From Azorinus chamasolen (lineage: Eukaryota > Mollusca > Bivalvia > Cardiida > Solecurtidae): 64,000 nt of DNA. Position numbers and translations under genes: made by a program. Positions 11,581-21,377 of the stretch are shown here, in pieces. The stretch covers positions 51,237,059 through 51,301,058 of the forward strand of contig OY755252.1 in NCBI GenBank assembly GCA_963576725.1, read 5' to 3'. The notes under the pieces are model-generated. The model did no database searches and was not told the DNA's origin. It worked only from the letters and a program-made list of their open reading frames with translations. The first letter of the stretch is position 1; every line of letters starts with the position of its first letter.

Positions 11581-13460
11581 ATGGCTTCGCAACGCCATAT
11601 ACTAGTCGGTCTCTTTACGGCAAAGAGTTCACTTGTCTAGTGAACATGCGCAAGACAAAATAGTTTTCTTCAAGTCTGTAAAATGTTCATGTATTTGTTT
11701 ACTCTTCATGTATTTAATAATAATTCGCTGTGTGAGATAATTACTACTAATCTACACAAAGCTAAACTTTTTTTTAAAGTCTTGAATTTTAATAAACTCC
11801 AAGTACGTCGGTGCTCCAGAGTGGGCCCTGTACTTTAATCGGAAGAAGAATAAGAAGACGCGAACGAATATTTTTACCGTAGTTTTCGCAACACCTTGGC
11901 GTTCTAAAGCAGAAGGAATATAGCCGAGGTTTCCGATTGCATTTTTATACACATTCGTAACTGATTAGCATATAGACCTACATCTTCAGCCAATGAATCG
12001 TTGCATCGTTTTCGGTCATTTCCGGTTGACTCGTACTCAAAAAAAAATCAACCAATGAAATTCGGAATTCCCATATACACATTTTTCACGCATCGAACAG
12101 CGTGTTTTGACTATGGCACCCAACCTCAACACAAGTCTAAATCTTACAAGAAGTAAAACCGTGAAAACACGGGGTTCTATCGGCTTATCAAAGTAAGTAT
12201 TATCCATAGAAGGTTTTCAACACATATTCAATCAAATTATATTCCTGTGTCAATAACAACTGTGAAAATAAGAGTCTCTTCTATGTATCGTGTAACCGCC
12301 GAGTCGCCGACAAGTTGTCGTTTGCTCAAGACGTTTGTGTCGTGTAAAAGCGAAAGTAGGTAGCAATTTGTTGAAATGTCTTTCCCAGCTTACAACTCTA
12401 CTTCTGACTGTAGTTCTGAATTTGAGTTTCATCAGGTTCCAAACAACTACCGTAATTGTATGTACATGTATGGATCTACTTAATAATTAGAAATAAAAAC
12501 AGTCTACCTTCAAATTTGTAAGCAGACTACATTTATTCAAAATAAACGAGTGCTGAACATGGAAAAATAAATGTTATGTGTAAGAATTAGTTGAACAAAA
12601 AATGTAGGATTATAGGTAGCCTTTGTATCATTTTGATGTTGTGCTTCAGTTTTTTGCATCAGCTTTGGACATGAAAGCATTCTTACTTCATGAATATTCA
12701 TATAAGAAAATAATGACATCATGAATATAATTAAGATATTCTTTTGCCATAGTAGAAACTATATATAAACAGCAGATCATGAGATGGCTACGTTTATTTA
12801 CACTGTTTGTCTTTTAGGATGGGGATGGAATAAGGGTGAGGTTGGGCGCCCATAAACCGGTTTAAACCCCCGGTGACTTTTGTCACTGACCGTTCCAAGG
12901 CGGTACTTCCATCTTCCTCCTATTGAATGTTTGTTTTGTCTTTGTGCGTCTCTTGTTGTTTTTTCTACCCATGTACATTTGCTGTTTCCTTGTGTTGCTG
13001 TTCGGGCGAGTGTTTGTTCTGTATGTGGTATTTCCTGCATGACTCATTTTTGTACTTTTATTTTGTTTCAGTCTGTCATATTTTTATGCCCCCAATCAAG
13101 GGGGGGGGGCTGACTTTGTTGTTTTGTAGGCTTGGCTCAATAACTGTGTAGCCATTGCACATACATACTTCAAACCTGGCATGTCTATGCAACTTACAGA
13201 GGCGAACCTTTTTTTTTTTTTCTTTTTTTTTTTTTGGGGGGGGGGGCTTATTAAAATCAAGGTTATATTACATTTAAATGTCACATTACGGGTCAAATTT
13301 ATATTTGTCACAATCATGGGCATAGTGTTTCACAAAATGTGTTGTTATTAATACTGTTATCAATTCCAAGACGTTATTGTTATTAACGTGTACATCAACT
13401 TCCCCCCTTACACAAAACATACATATCATACCCGAACGCCATTATGGCCATTCAGGCCTT
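11581..13460. mobile_element. Non-autonomous element, long copy (partner 47139-48638)
   Basis: Shares its ends and most of its interior with 47139-48638. Left end ATGGC...GCCATATACTAGTCG, right end CCCGAACGCCATTATGG then CATTCAGGCCTTTGAT. The terminal ATGGCGTTCGG/CCGAACGCCAT pair is a short inverted repeat. This copy carries an extra SINE-like insert (12790-13060) and a segment near 12325-12505 absent from the other. It interrupts a 165-bp tandem array. Confidence 0.65.
12790..13060 (+). mobile_element. SINE-like insert
   Basis: Absent from the sister element at 47139. Shares the block AAACCGGTTTAAACCCCC and CCAAGGCGGTACT plus a TTTGTCTTTGTGCGTC tail with the minus strand of 53600-53975. Probably a SINE; no tRNA boxes verified. 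Confidence 0.55.
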
Positions 13461-14720
13461 TGATTCGTTTCAGAGTTATGGCCCTTGTCCTTAAAAAATA
13501 ATGCAAATACATGCAAATAGTTTGTCCGCTGTTTTCTGGAAAAACTATTTGAGAAATATTCATGAAACTTCACACAAATGTTTAATGCATCAATATCTGA
13601 AGCTGAGTCGATTCTGAGGTTCATTTGATTTTTCGTTTCAGAGTTATGGCCCTTTTACTTAAAAATAAAGCAAATATATGCATATAGTTTGTCCACTGTT
13701 TTCTGGGGAAACTATTTGAGAGATATTAATGAAACTTCACACAAATGTATAATGCATCAAGATCTGAAGCTGAGTTGATTCTGAGATCCATTTGATTTTT
13801 CGTTTTAGAGTTATGGCCCTTTTACTTAAAAAATAATGCAAATATATGCAAATAGTTTGTCCGCTGTTTTCTGGGAAAACTATTTGAGAGATATTAATGA
13901 AACTTCACACACATGTTTAATGCATCAAGATCTGAAGCTGAGTCGATTCTGAGGTTCATTTGATAATTCGTTTCAGAGTTATGGCCCTTTTACTTAAAAA
14001 ATCATGCAAATATATGCATATAGTTTGTCCGCCGTTTTCTGGGAAAACTACTTGACAGATATTAATGAAACTTCACACACATGTTTAATGCATCAAGACC
14101 TGAAGCTAAGTCAATTCTGAGGTTCATTTGATTTGCCGTTTCGGAGTTATGGCCCTTGCACTTAAAAGAAATAATGCAAATCTATGCAAATATATATGAG
14201 GATGGCCATAACCTTTTCATTTGAAATGATATTTACTTCAATTTTTTTAATATGGTTAAACCTTAATATGAATTTTCACATATATTGCGGGGTTTTTGGT
14301 AAGTCATTTTATTCTAAAGTTATGGTCCTTGAACTTTGTGTGTTCGTTGCTTTGTTTGTCGGTCATCTTTTAGTTTGTTTTCTGGGAAAACTATTAAAAT
14401 GATATAAATGAAACGTAAAAGAAATGTTTAAGCAACAAAATCTGAAGCTGAGTTTATTTTGAGGTTCATTCAGTTTGTCTTTACAGAGTTATGGCCGTTG
14501 CACTTTTCAAAAATCTGCAAATATGAGGATATTTTTTATATAACTTTTTTATTTAATAAGATATTCACTTCATTTTTTTAAAGAATAGTATCACCTTAAT
14601 ATGGAAATCAAGTTCTGAAGCATAGATTAGAAAATATCAACACTTATAAGGCATGTTGAATCAGAGAAAGTTTGCAAGTGGGCGTATTATGTACCGTATG
14701 CGGTACTCTTGTGAAACCAC
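13460..14720 (+). repeat. About 165-bp tandem repeat, right part
   Basis: Six or more units built on GTTTGTCCGCTGTTTTCTGG, TTAATGAAACTTCACACAAA and TTCAGAGTTATGGCCCTT. Later units are more degenerate. Same family as 11218-11580, separated by an insertion. Confidence 0.75.
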
Positions 14721-14809
14721 TCAATTCTAAATTTTCGGGGGGGGGGGACAAGCCCCCGGGCCCCTATAGCCACGGTGCTTAAACTATATTTGGATTCAGC
14801 TACGCTCCT

Positions 14810-15590
14810 TAAAGATGTGTAAGTGAATTTCTAGGTTAGTTTTGATTACTGTTGCATGCATCGGAGCATTCACAAAATTCGGATACCACAAGGTATATGT
14901 ATGAATGAAGAATTAGTTTATTAATCACTTTGTATTTGAAAAGACTGGTGTTTGGTCTAAACAAGAAAATCTGCTATATTACATGTAATTGCAATGAGAG
15001 AATCCCCTGCGTAAACAATGATTTGAGAAAAAATCAGTATTTTAATACACCCCCTCCCTCCCTCCCCACACACGTGCACACTCGCACACACACTCACGCA
15101 CACACCAATCAAGAACCTTATTGACTTGAGAGTGCTACCTCTTTGGCATAAACTGACCACATGACATCAGCCTTAAATAGTCGGGGAATAGATGGGCAGA
15201 AAAAGGACATCCCTGCTTAACTCCTTCAATACAAAGCTCTCGACTTATCAATCAGCCCGCGTATGCCACGGGTTGTAGCTGACCTGTATCAACACTTGTA
15301 CAGCATTGCTATGCAATCCGGCTTTTATCGTGCCGCAGTCTCGAGGACTCGAGTTCGCTCCCCACACCCGATGAGTATATTTTCTCTAGAGAAACCCTGA
15401 TACAGAAATCTTCATTAAATCATTAATGCTTTTCTTCATATAAACTCATTTTTACGCATTTGCAAACTGAGTAGATCCAAACCAGATTGAACAGGTAAAG
15501 GGTTAAACAATTCGTATTAAATTTCTTTAGTAGAAAGGGGTTAATACGATGAAAAGTAACTGTATATACATACATATATTGAACACATGA
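14810..15590. other. CA-rich microsatellite and otherwise no gene
   Basis: An impure CA repeat lies at about 15065-15107 beside CCCTCCCTCC. A fragment of MITE family A ends near 15496. Nothing else recognised. Confidence 0.4.
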
Positions 15591-16071
15591 GTCTTAAACG
15601 CAGGAGGTTACTTAATACAAGGCAAAAGTAGTGCAGAAAGCTCATAGGAACTTTCTGTATTAATTGTAGCCTGTATTACTCTACCATCTGCCTTACAGAC
15701 CCATAATTGGACCTTTATGATGGTCGGTTAAGACAGGTTCTACTCTATTTTTTGCCAGAAACAAATCTCAAGCCTTTTCTGTATAGAAACACACATCTAA
15801 GCCTTAGCAAACATAGTAGGACCGGATTCATTTCTCTGCTCTATTTGCTTTCGGATGGATGTCATAAAGCAGGAAACGTACTCATGAAAATCCATAAGTA
15901 TTACACTTAAGAGTAGAACTTTCAACTTGAATGAGCACATTGACCAACTCTAAAGCAATATTCATAAATTGTTAAGTAGCCTATTAATGTAATTTAACTC
16001 ACGGGTCCTTGTTCGACACTGTCGATTAAGATACCACCCTTATTAAAAGCATTTTCTTTCGAAAACTGTTG

Positions 16072-16146
16072 AAGCTATTCGCCGTACACTAAAAATCACC
16101 AGAAACGCTATTCGCCGTACACCGTAACAACTATTCGCCGTACACA
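16072..16146 (+). repeat. Iterated CTATTCGCCGTACAC motif cluster
   Basis: Three copies of the same motif as at 10315-10445 in the opposite orientation, within 75 bases. Confidence 0.65.
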
Positions 16147-16732
16147 TTCCTACATATGAATTTTGTGATATCTTCTCACACAATGTATGGAAAGATACAA
16201 TTTTTGGTACATAAAACAAAACAATCATATGCTTCGATTCGGCAGTTAATTCATGAATATACAAATAAAAGTTTCCTTAAATAAGACCCAAATATCAAGT
16301 TGCGTAGACTTTTCCTCGCTACTAGGGAAGCATTTTACAGGTTAAATATTCTGATATGGCCAACCTATGCAAGAGTTTAAACCCTGAGTGAAGTAATCAA
16401 ATATTCATGGACCCGGTAGTGCTTTATCTATGATGGTTAAGATAATGAGAGTTAAAATAACAAGGGATTGTCTTACATGGTGTTGGTCAGTTTTATCACT
16501 TTCTTCGCTTCGCTTAGTAGTTTGACCTAGCTATTTCCGGAGTTGTTGACATACAGTGAGTTAGTATATGTACAAACCAACATGTCCATTTACAGCGAAG
16601 CCCCCAAAACCCTGGCTTCGACAACTGGAATTCTCTGAAACCGAGCAAATTTCTCGTTCAAAAATATTTAATCTACATGCTTATTTGCCCCTCAGCAAAG
16701 TATGTAAAATTCTTATAGGACGTGTGACTGAT

Positions 16733-16917
16733 TAACTCATACCCTCATATGCTATTTTTAGACCCAACCTCTTTGAAAAAAAATACCGAAAATGAACATT
16801 AACTAGCAATAAAAATTTATAATTGTGTAGTTTTTAAACCATTGTGATAAATAGAGCATTTGCTCTATTTATCATAATAGTTTCAGAATAGTTTCAGAAA
16901 GTAATCAGGGAATGGGG
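16733..16917. mobile_element. Palindromic MITE, family P, copy 2
   Basis: Same layout as the copy at 1998, but the central palindrome is shortened (GAGCATTTGCTC core without the CTATAGG loop). Confidence 0.7.
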
Positions 16918-16982
16918 TAATGCAGGAGAACGGTAATGCAGAAAGCTCACTAATGCGATTTCTCCATTACTGTTGCCCTGCA

Positions 16983-17250
16983 TTGTCCTCAGTGGTAGAG
17001 CGTCCGCTAGCGGTACGGAAGGTCGTGGGTTCGGTCCCCGGCCACGACAGACCAAAAGTCGTTACAAGTTGGTAGTAGTAGCTTCATTGTCATGGGAGCT
17101 CTAGGACTGGTCGGCCCGGTGTCAGGATAATGTGACTGTGTGGGTGTCCTTGTCATGTGCCCGCGGCAGGGGCATTCCAGTGAGGCAGCACTATAACTGG
17201 TCTCAAGCGGTGCCGTCTGTAAATAACTGAAAACCCAACTCACTCACTCA
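16983..17250 (+). mobile_element. tRNA-derived SINE
   Basis: The head has an A-box-like CAGTGGTAGAGCGTCC and a B-box-like GGGTTCGGTCCCC at the spacing of a tRNA, followed by about 190 bases of unrelated body and a CACTCACTCA tail. RNA polymerase III promoter boxes are therefore present. Confidence 0.7.
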
Positions 17251-17500
17251 ACTATTTCACCACAATCACTACCCGGCTACACACATCCCCTCTACACAAG
17301 AATTCGTCTTACTCAAAGAACACTCCACAATCACTGCCCGGCTACACACGCACACCCTCTACACAAGAATTCGTCTTACTAAAATAACACTCAACGAGTT
17401 TCTTATCATTACAAATTATCTTCATACAATCTTCATATTATCTTCATATAAGTCACCCTGATTACGTTAGGCGCCTAATGTAACATGGTGAAAAAGTTAT

Positions 17501-17571
17501 GACTCGATTGGGACTCGAACCCAGGTTCTTTGGCTTACCATGCCAACACTCTACCGACTGAGTTCCGAGAC
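17501..17571 (-). tRNA. tRNA-like sequence, apparent anticodon GGT (Thr), copy 1
   Basis: 71 bases that fold as a cloverleaf: a D arm with GTCGGTAGAG, anticodon stem TTGGC/GCCAA with 7-base loop ATGGTAA, and a T loop TTCGAGT. The acceptor stem has one T-T mismatch and the T stem one mismatch. Eukaryotes normally lack tRNA-Thr(GGU), so this is probably a tRNA-derived repeat or pseudogene. It is not counted as a working gene. Confidence 0.5.
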
Positions 17572-17839
17572 ACACGGTCTAAGCCTATCAACTATTTCAC
17601 CGAAATCTCTACTCGGCTACACACATCCCCTCTACACAAGAATTCGTCTTACTCAAAGAACACTCCACAATCACTGCCGGCTACACACACACACCCTCTA
17701 CACAAGAATTCGTCTTACTAAAATAACACTCAACGAGTTTCTTATCATTACAAATTATCTTCATACAATCTTCATATTATCTTCATATAAGTCACCCTGA
17801 TTACGTTAGGCGCCTAATGTAACATGGTGAAAAAGTTAT

Positions 17840-17910
17840 GACTCGATTGGGACTCGAACCCAGGTTCTTTGGCTTACCATGCCAACACTCTACCGACTGA
17901 GTTCCGAGAC
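17840..17910 (-). tRNA. tRNA-like sequence, apparent anticodon GGT (Thr), copy 2
   Basis: Identical in sequence to copy 1 at 17501-17571, one tandem unit away. Confidence 0.5.
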
Positions 17911-17960
17911 ACACGGTCTAAGCCTATCAACTATTTCACCGAAATCTCTACCCGGCTACA

Positions 17961-18960
17961 CAAGTTCTAACGTGTTTTATGGCCCAGGCATCTGTTGATG
18001 TCAGGGGCAGAAAGCAATCCCTGGCAGAACTAGTACGGGAGAATCAGCTCCTGTATCAGAGATGAATGAAAACACCCTTCCAAAATCCAACGTGAGCTTG
18101 GGATTTCATCGTCAACGTCATCGGATGCTGATTATGTAATTGTTATCAGTTAAATGTATATTGAAAAGTAAAACGATGATCGTACTATACTGTTTACCTT
18201 TTCCCTTAAAACACACAAGAGTAACCAAATATTTAACTTATGTTGGCCTTAATTCGATTAATAGCCCTTTGAGAAAACCCCCAACTTTGATCGCTAGTCC
18301 ACTGTCCAACTTCACATCGGACTCCGTGTGTACATCTCTAATAGCACCCAATACACGAGGCCTGCATGGGCATACGCACGGGCGTACACATGGTTGAACA
18401 AGTCGAAGTCCTGAAAACGCTGAAACGAAATTAAAAATTGATGCCTCACTTTTGTAAGGTCCTAGACATTCTCACACAAATGATTACGCTCAAACTTTAT
18501 AATTCTGTGGTTTTCAAAAGATTTGGAGTTTAGATAAAGGACAGAAATTAAATTTACCAGCACAAGTTGTATAGTAGAAGTTCATTCCTTTAATACATTT
18601 ATTCCATCATTGCTTATAGTACAACTAGTCCACCATTGCTTGTGTCTACCTTTTGAAAAGTAGCCCCTATCTTGGCCATGGTGAACAATTAACAACATAA
18701 AAATAGTCACATAAGCGACATTCCTACATAATTGTATTGAAATCTGTCCAGTGTTTTCATAGAACAGCATTTCCAATGTTCCGCTACATAAAGCGATACA
18801 CACACAATTAACTCCTGGCGGCCAAGTGTTTAAATGATTCAAAATAGGTTTAAAGGGATTGATATAGGTAACATAGGGATCATTCCTGCAAAATCATTAA
18901 CACCTGGCCAGTGGTTTCAGAGAAATCCAGGCAGACAGGCAGGCAGGCATGTAGGTATGT
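17961..18960. other. No gene seen
   Basis: Moderately AT-rich; no exon, SINE or array recognised. Confidence 0.3.
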
Positions 18961-18964
18961 AGGT

Positions 18965-18997
18965 AGGTAAGATAGATAGATAGAGAAAGATAGATAT

Positions 18998-19052
<55 letters not shown>

Positions 19053-19108
19053 TAGATAGATGATAGATAGATAGATAGATAGATAGATATATAGATAGAT
19101 AGATAGAT
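18965..19108. repeat. GATA microsatellite
   Basis: Nearly pure GATA/TAGA run with a few interruptions, preceded by CAGG/TAGG stretches. Confidence 0.95.
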
Positions 19109-19511
19109 AATGGATGACATTGTATAACCCCTGTGTAGCAACACTAATGGATGCCATTGTATAACCCCTGTATAGCAACACTAATGGATGCCATTGTATA
19201 ACCCCTGTATAGCAACACTAATGGATGCCATTGTATAACCCCTGTATAGCAACACTAATGGATGACATTGTATAACCCCTGTATAGCAACACTAATGGAT
19301 GCCATTGTATAACCCCTGTATAGCAACACTAATGGATGCCATTGTATAACCCCTGTATAGCAACACTAATGGATGCCATTGTATAACCCCTGTATAGCAA
19401 CACTAATGGATGCCATTGTATAACCCCTGTATAGCAACACTAATGGATGCCATTGTATAACCCCTGTATAGCAACACTAATGGATGACATTGTATAACCC
19501 CTGTATAGCAA
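19109..19511. repeat. 37-bp minisatellite, 11 copies
   Basis: Unit AATGGATGCCATTGTATAAC then CCCTGTATAGCAACACT. Very homogeneous; GATGACATT replaces GATGCCATT in a few units. Confidence 0.95.
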
Positions 19512-19518
19512 TGTTGAA

Positions 19519-19640
19519 CCGCAAATTTCACGCCACCCATTTTTCACACGTGTGAAAAATGGGTTGACGCATTTTTCACACGGGTAAAATTTGCGGCCCC
19601 ATTTTTCACACATGTGAAAAATGCGGCCCCATTTTTCACA
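19519..19640. repeat. Cluster of nested palindromes (CATTTTTCACACGTGTGAAAAATG)
   Basis: A perfect 30-base palindrome at 19535-19564 centred on CACGTG lies inside a wider inverted pair CCGCAAATTT (19519) and AAATTTGCGG (19587). A second near-palindrome centred on CATG follows at 19597-19627. Confidence 0.8.
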
Positions 19641-19644
19641 AAAC

Positions 19645-20430
19645 CGTACTGCGAAAATTTCGACTCCCCTTTAACCCCTTTTTCTGAAGACCTACTAATA
19701 CCAACGCATTTTTCGCAGATATGTCAAAAGATGGTTTAGCTATTGTTGACATTCTTATGCACGAGAGATCTTAAACAGCCATCAGGACATTGAATTAGTA
19801 TCGGATAGGGAAGCTTTGTCCCTGAATTATGTTTATGACAGTTTATGTGAGTCGATTCTTGTTATCTCGAACTCGATTAAGTCGAACCACTGCTTATGCC
19901 GAAATCCACTCTAAGTCATGCAATTTGAGCTGTTTTTTGAATTGCAAACAATTCTGATCTAGACCAGATGCAGAGCGACTCGGCGTCTGGTCTGTATATA
20001 AACTGCTTGGGATTCTGTTTTCATTTTCAACAATGGAAATGAAGCATGTGTATTTGACCAAAAAGAAATTTTAAAAAGTAATGTGGTACCCGTGTAGTGT
20101 GTGTATAAAAATAGTTTATCTCGGAGTTCTTTAAATTCGAACTTATATTGATTTTCGCAAAGGGTACAAGCTGTACTTTAGTATATGGTGACAGAAATTA
20201 TGACTTAAGGAATTATCCAATTACCGAATTTAGAACCGACGTAGATGATAAGAATGTTTTGTAAATATACATATATAAAATATGACAGGGCACTGAGCAT
20301 AAACTGAGATTGAAATGACAGCACACTGAGAGTATACTGAAATGAAAACATGGTTAAATTAGAGTAAACTGACAGTCTACGGTAGAGTAGCTTTTAGTAA
20401 ATAAACAAAATAAATAAATAAATAACGCTT
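19645..20430. other. No gene seen
   Basis: Contains a family B hairpin near 19945-20010 and little else. Confidence 0.3.
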
Positions 20431-20434
20431 TCCC

Positions 20435-20660
20435 TGATGAATAATCATATAAGAAAAAATGACATCATTAATTTTAATTAGAATACGTTTTATGTCATAT
20501 AAATATTACATTTTTTCTTAGGCATACACTGTAGAATCAGAACTATAATATACTACATGTATAAACTAATAAAGCAGACCCTGATCAACTGGCTTATATA
20601 GGAGCCGTTTGAATGTATGTATACCAGGTCTACGCTGTTTGTAAAGGCGTTAAAAGGCGT
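20435..20660. mobile_element. MITE family A copy, degenerate
   Basis: Has ATAAGAAAAAATGACATCAT at the left and the hairpin CAGACCCTGATCAACTGGCT...GGAGCC at the right. Confidence 0.6.
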
Positions 20661-21321
20661 CTATATGAACGATGGCGTTAAATACCCAAACTTAGACTTC
20701 TGTTCCTAAAAATATTTTCAAATGATAATGTGACATGGACATTTAATTGTATTAAAACTTTTGTTTATGTTTTTCAAATACGTTGCCTAAAGCTACGAGT
20801 AGATACACTTTGGTTTGATGTGACGTTCAAACTTTTCCCTCAGGGAAGATTTTTAATGAAAGTAATTATTATGTCAATTCATTGACTAGCTCACTCGCTG
20901 TGTACGTACGCTAACCCTTTCAGCGCTGACTGATCATAGTGTACTAACCCATCAACGTTTAACTACACACTCCACTCAGTAAGAAAGGCTTAACATTGAA
21001 CAAAAGTATGCTGAATGACAAACAGTGCAGATCCTGATCAGAAGGCTCTTCAAAGGAGCCCGCTGATCTGTGTCTACATTGTTTGCAAATGACTTCGCAT
21101 GCGTGCCCTACATTCAAAGGGTGAGTGCAATATGTCATTTCTTACGCACTCGGGAATTTTCGAACAAATACGAAAACGGCCGAGAAAAAATGCCGGTTTT
21201 TGCATGACTAAAGTACAACGCGGGTTGTTGGCGTAAAGGCGTGATGAATTTAAGTTTTACTCTTATTGCATAATTAAAGTGCACAAATGTTATAGGTTAC
21301 ATAGCTTTGCACCGAAATAAG

Positions 21322-21355
21322 TATAAAGATAGAACGCTTGGATTTATTCATTCCA
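21322..21355 (+). promoter_or_regulatory. Candidate core promoter (TATA and initiator) of the sulfotransferase gene
   Basis: TATAAAG at 21322-21328 is followed by an initiator-like TCATTCC at 21349-21355. The predicted start A lies 29 bases from the first T of the TATA box, the usual spacing. The first ATG is about 15 bases further on. Assignment to this gene depends on exon 1 being real. Confidence 0.4.
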
Positions 21356-21365
21356 GTCCGTTGCG

Positions 21366-21377
21366 ATGGGGGATAAG
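21366..21377 (+). CDS. Candidate exon 1 of the sulfotransferase (start codon)
   Basis: The exon encodes M-G-D-K and ends at a strong donor (AAG then GTATGT). It is phase 0, matching the phase-0 start of the next candidate exon. It sits just downstream of a TATA/initiator pair. It is too short for homology, so support is positional only. Confidence 0.4.

Larger units (their letters stand above)
11030..14809. mobile_element. Split inverted-repeat element (GGGGCGTA family) with insertions
   Basis: The left end AGGGGCGTAACT at 11030 and the right end AGCTACGCTCCT at 14798-14809 match the two ends of the intact 229-base element at 45208. The interior left part (to about 11200) and right part (from about 14740) also match it. 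About 3.5 kb of other repeats separates them. Confidence 0.55.
17249..17960. repeat. 340-bp tandem repeat with a tRNA-like sequence in each unit
   Basis: Two full units and a short third start at 17249, 17589 and 17929. Each unit has an internal duplicated GGCTACACAC...ACAAGAATTCGTCTTACT segment, then an ATAAGTCACCCTGATTACG stretch, then a minus-strand tRNA-like gene. Confidence 0.85.
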
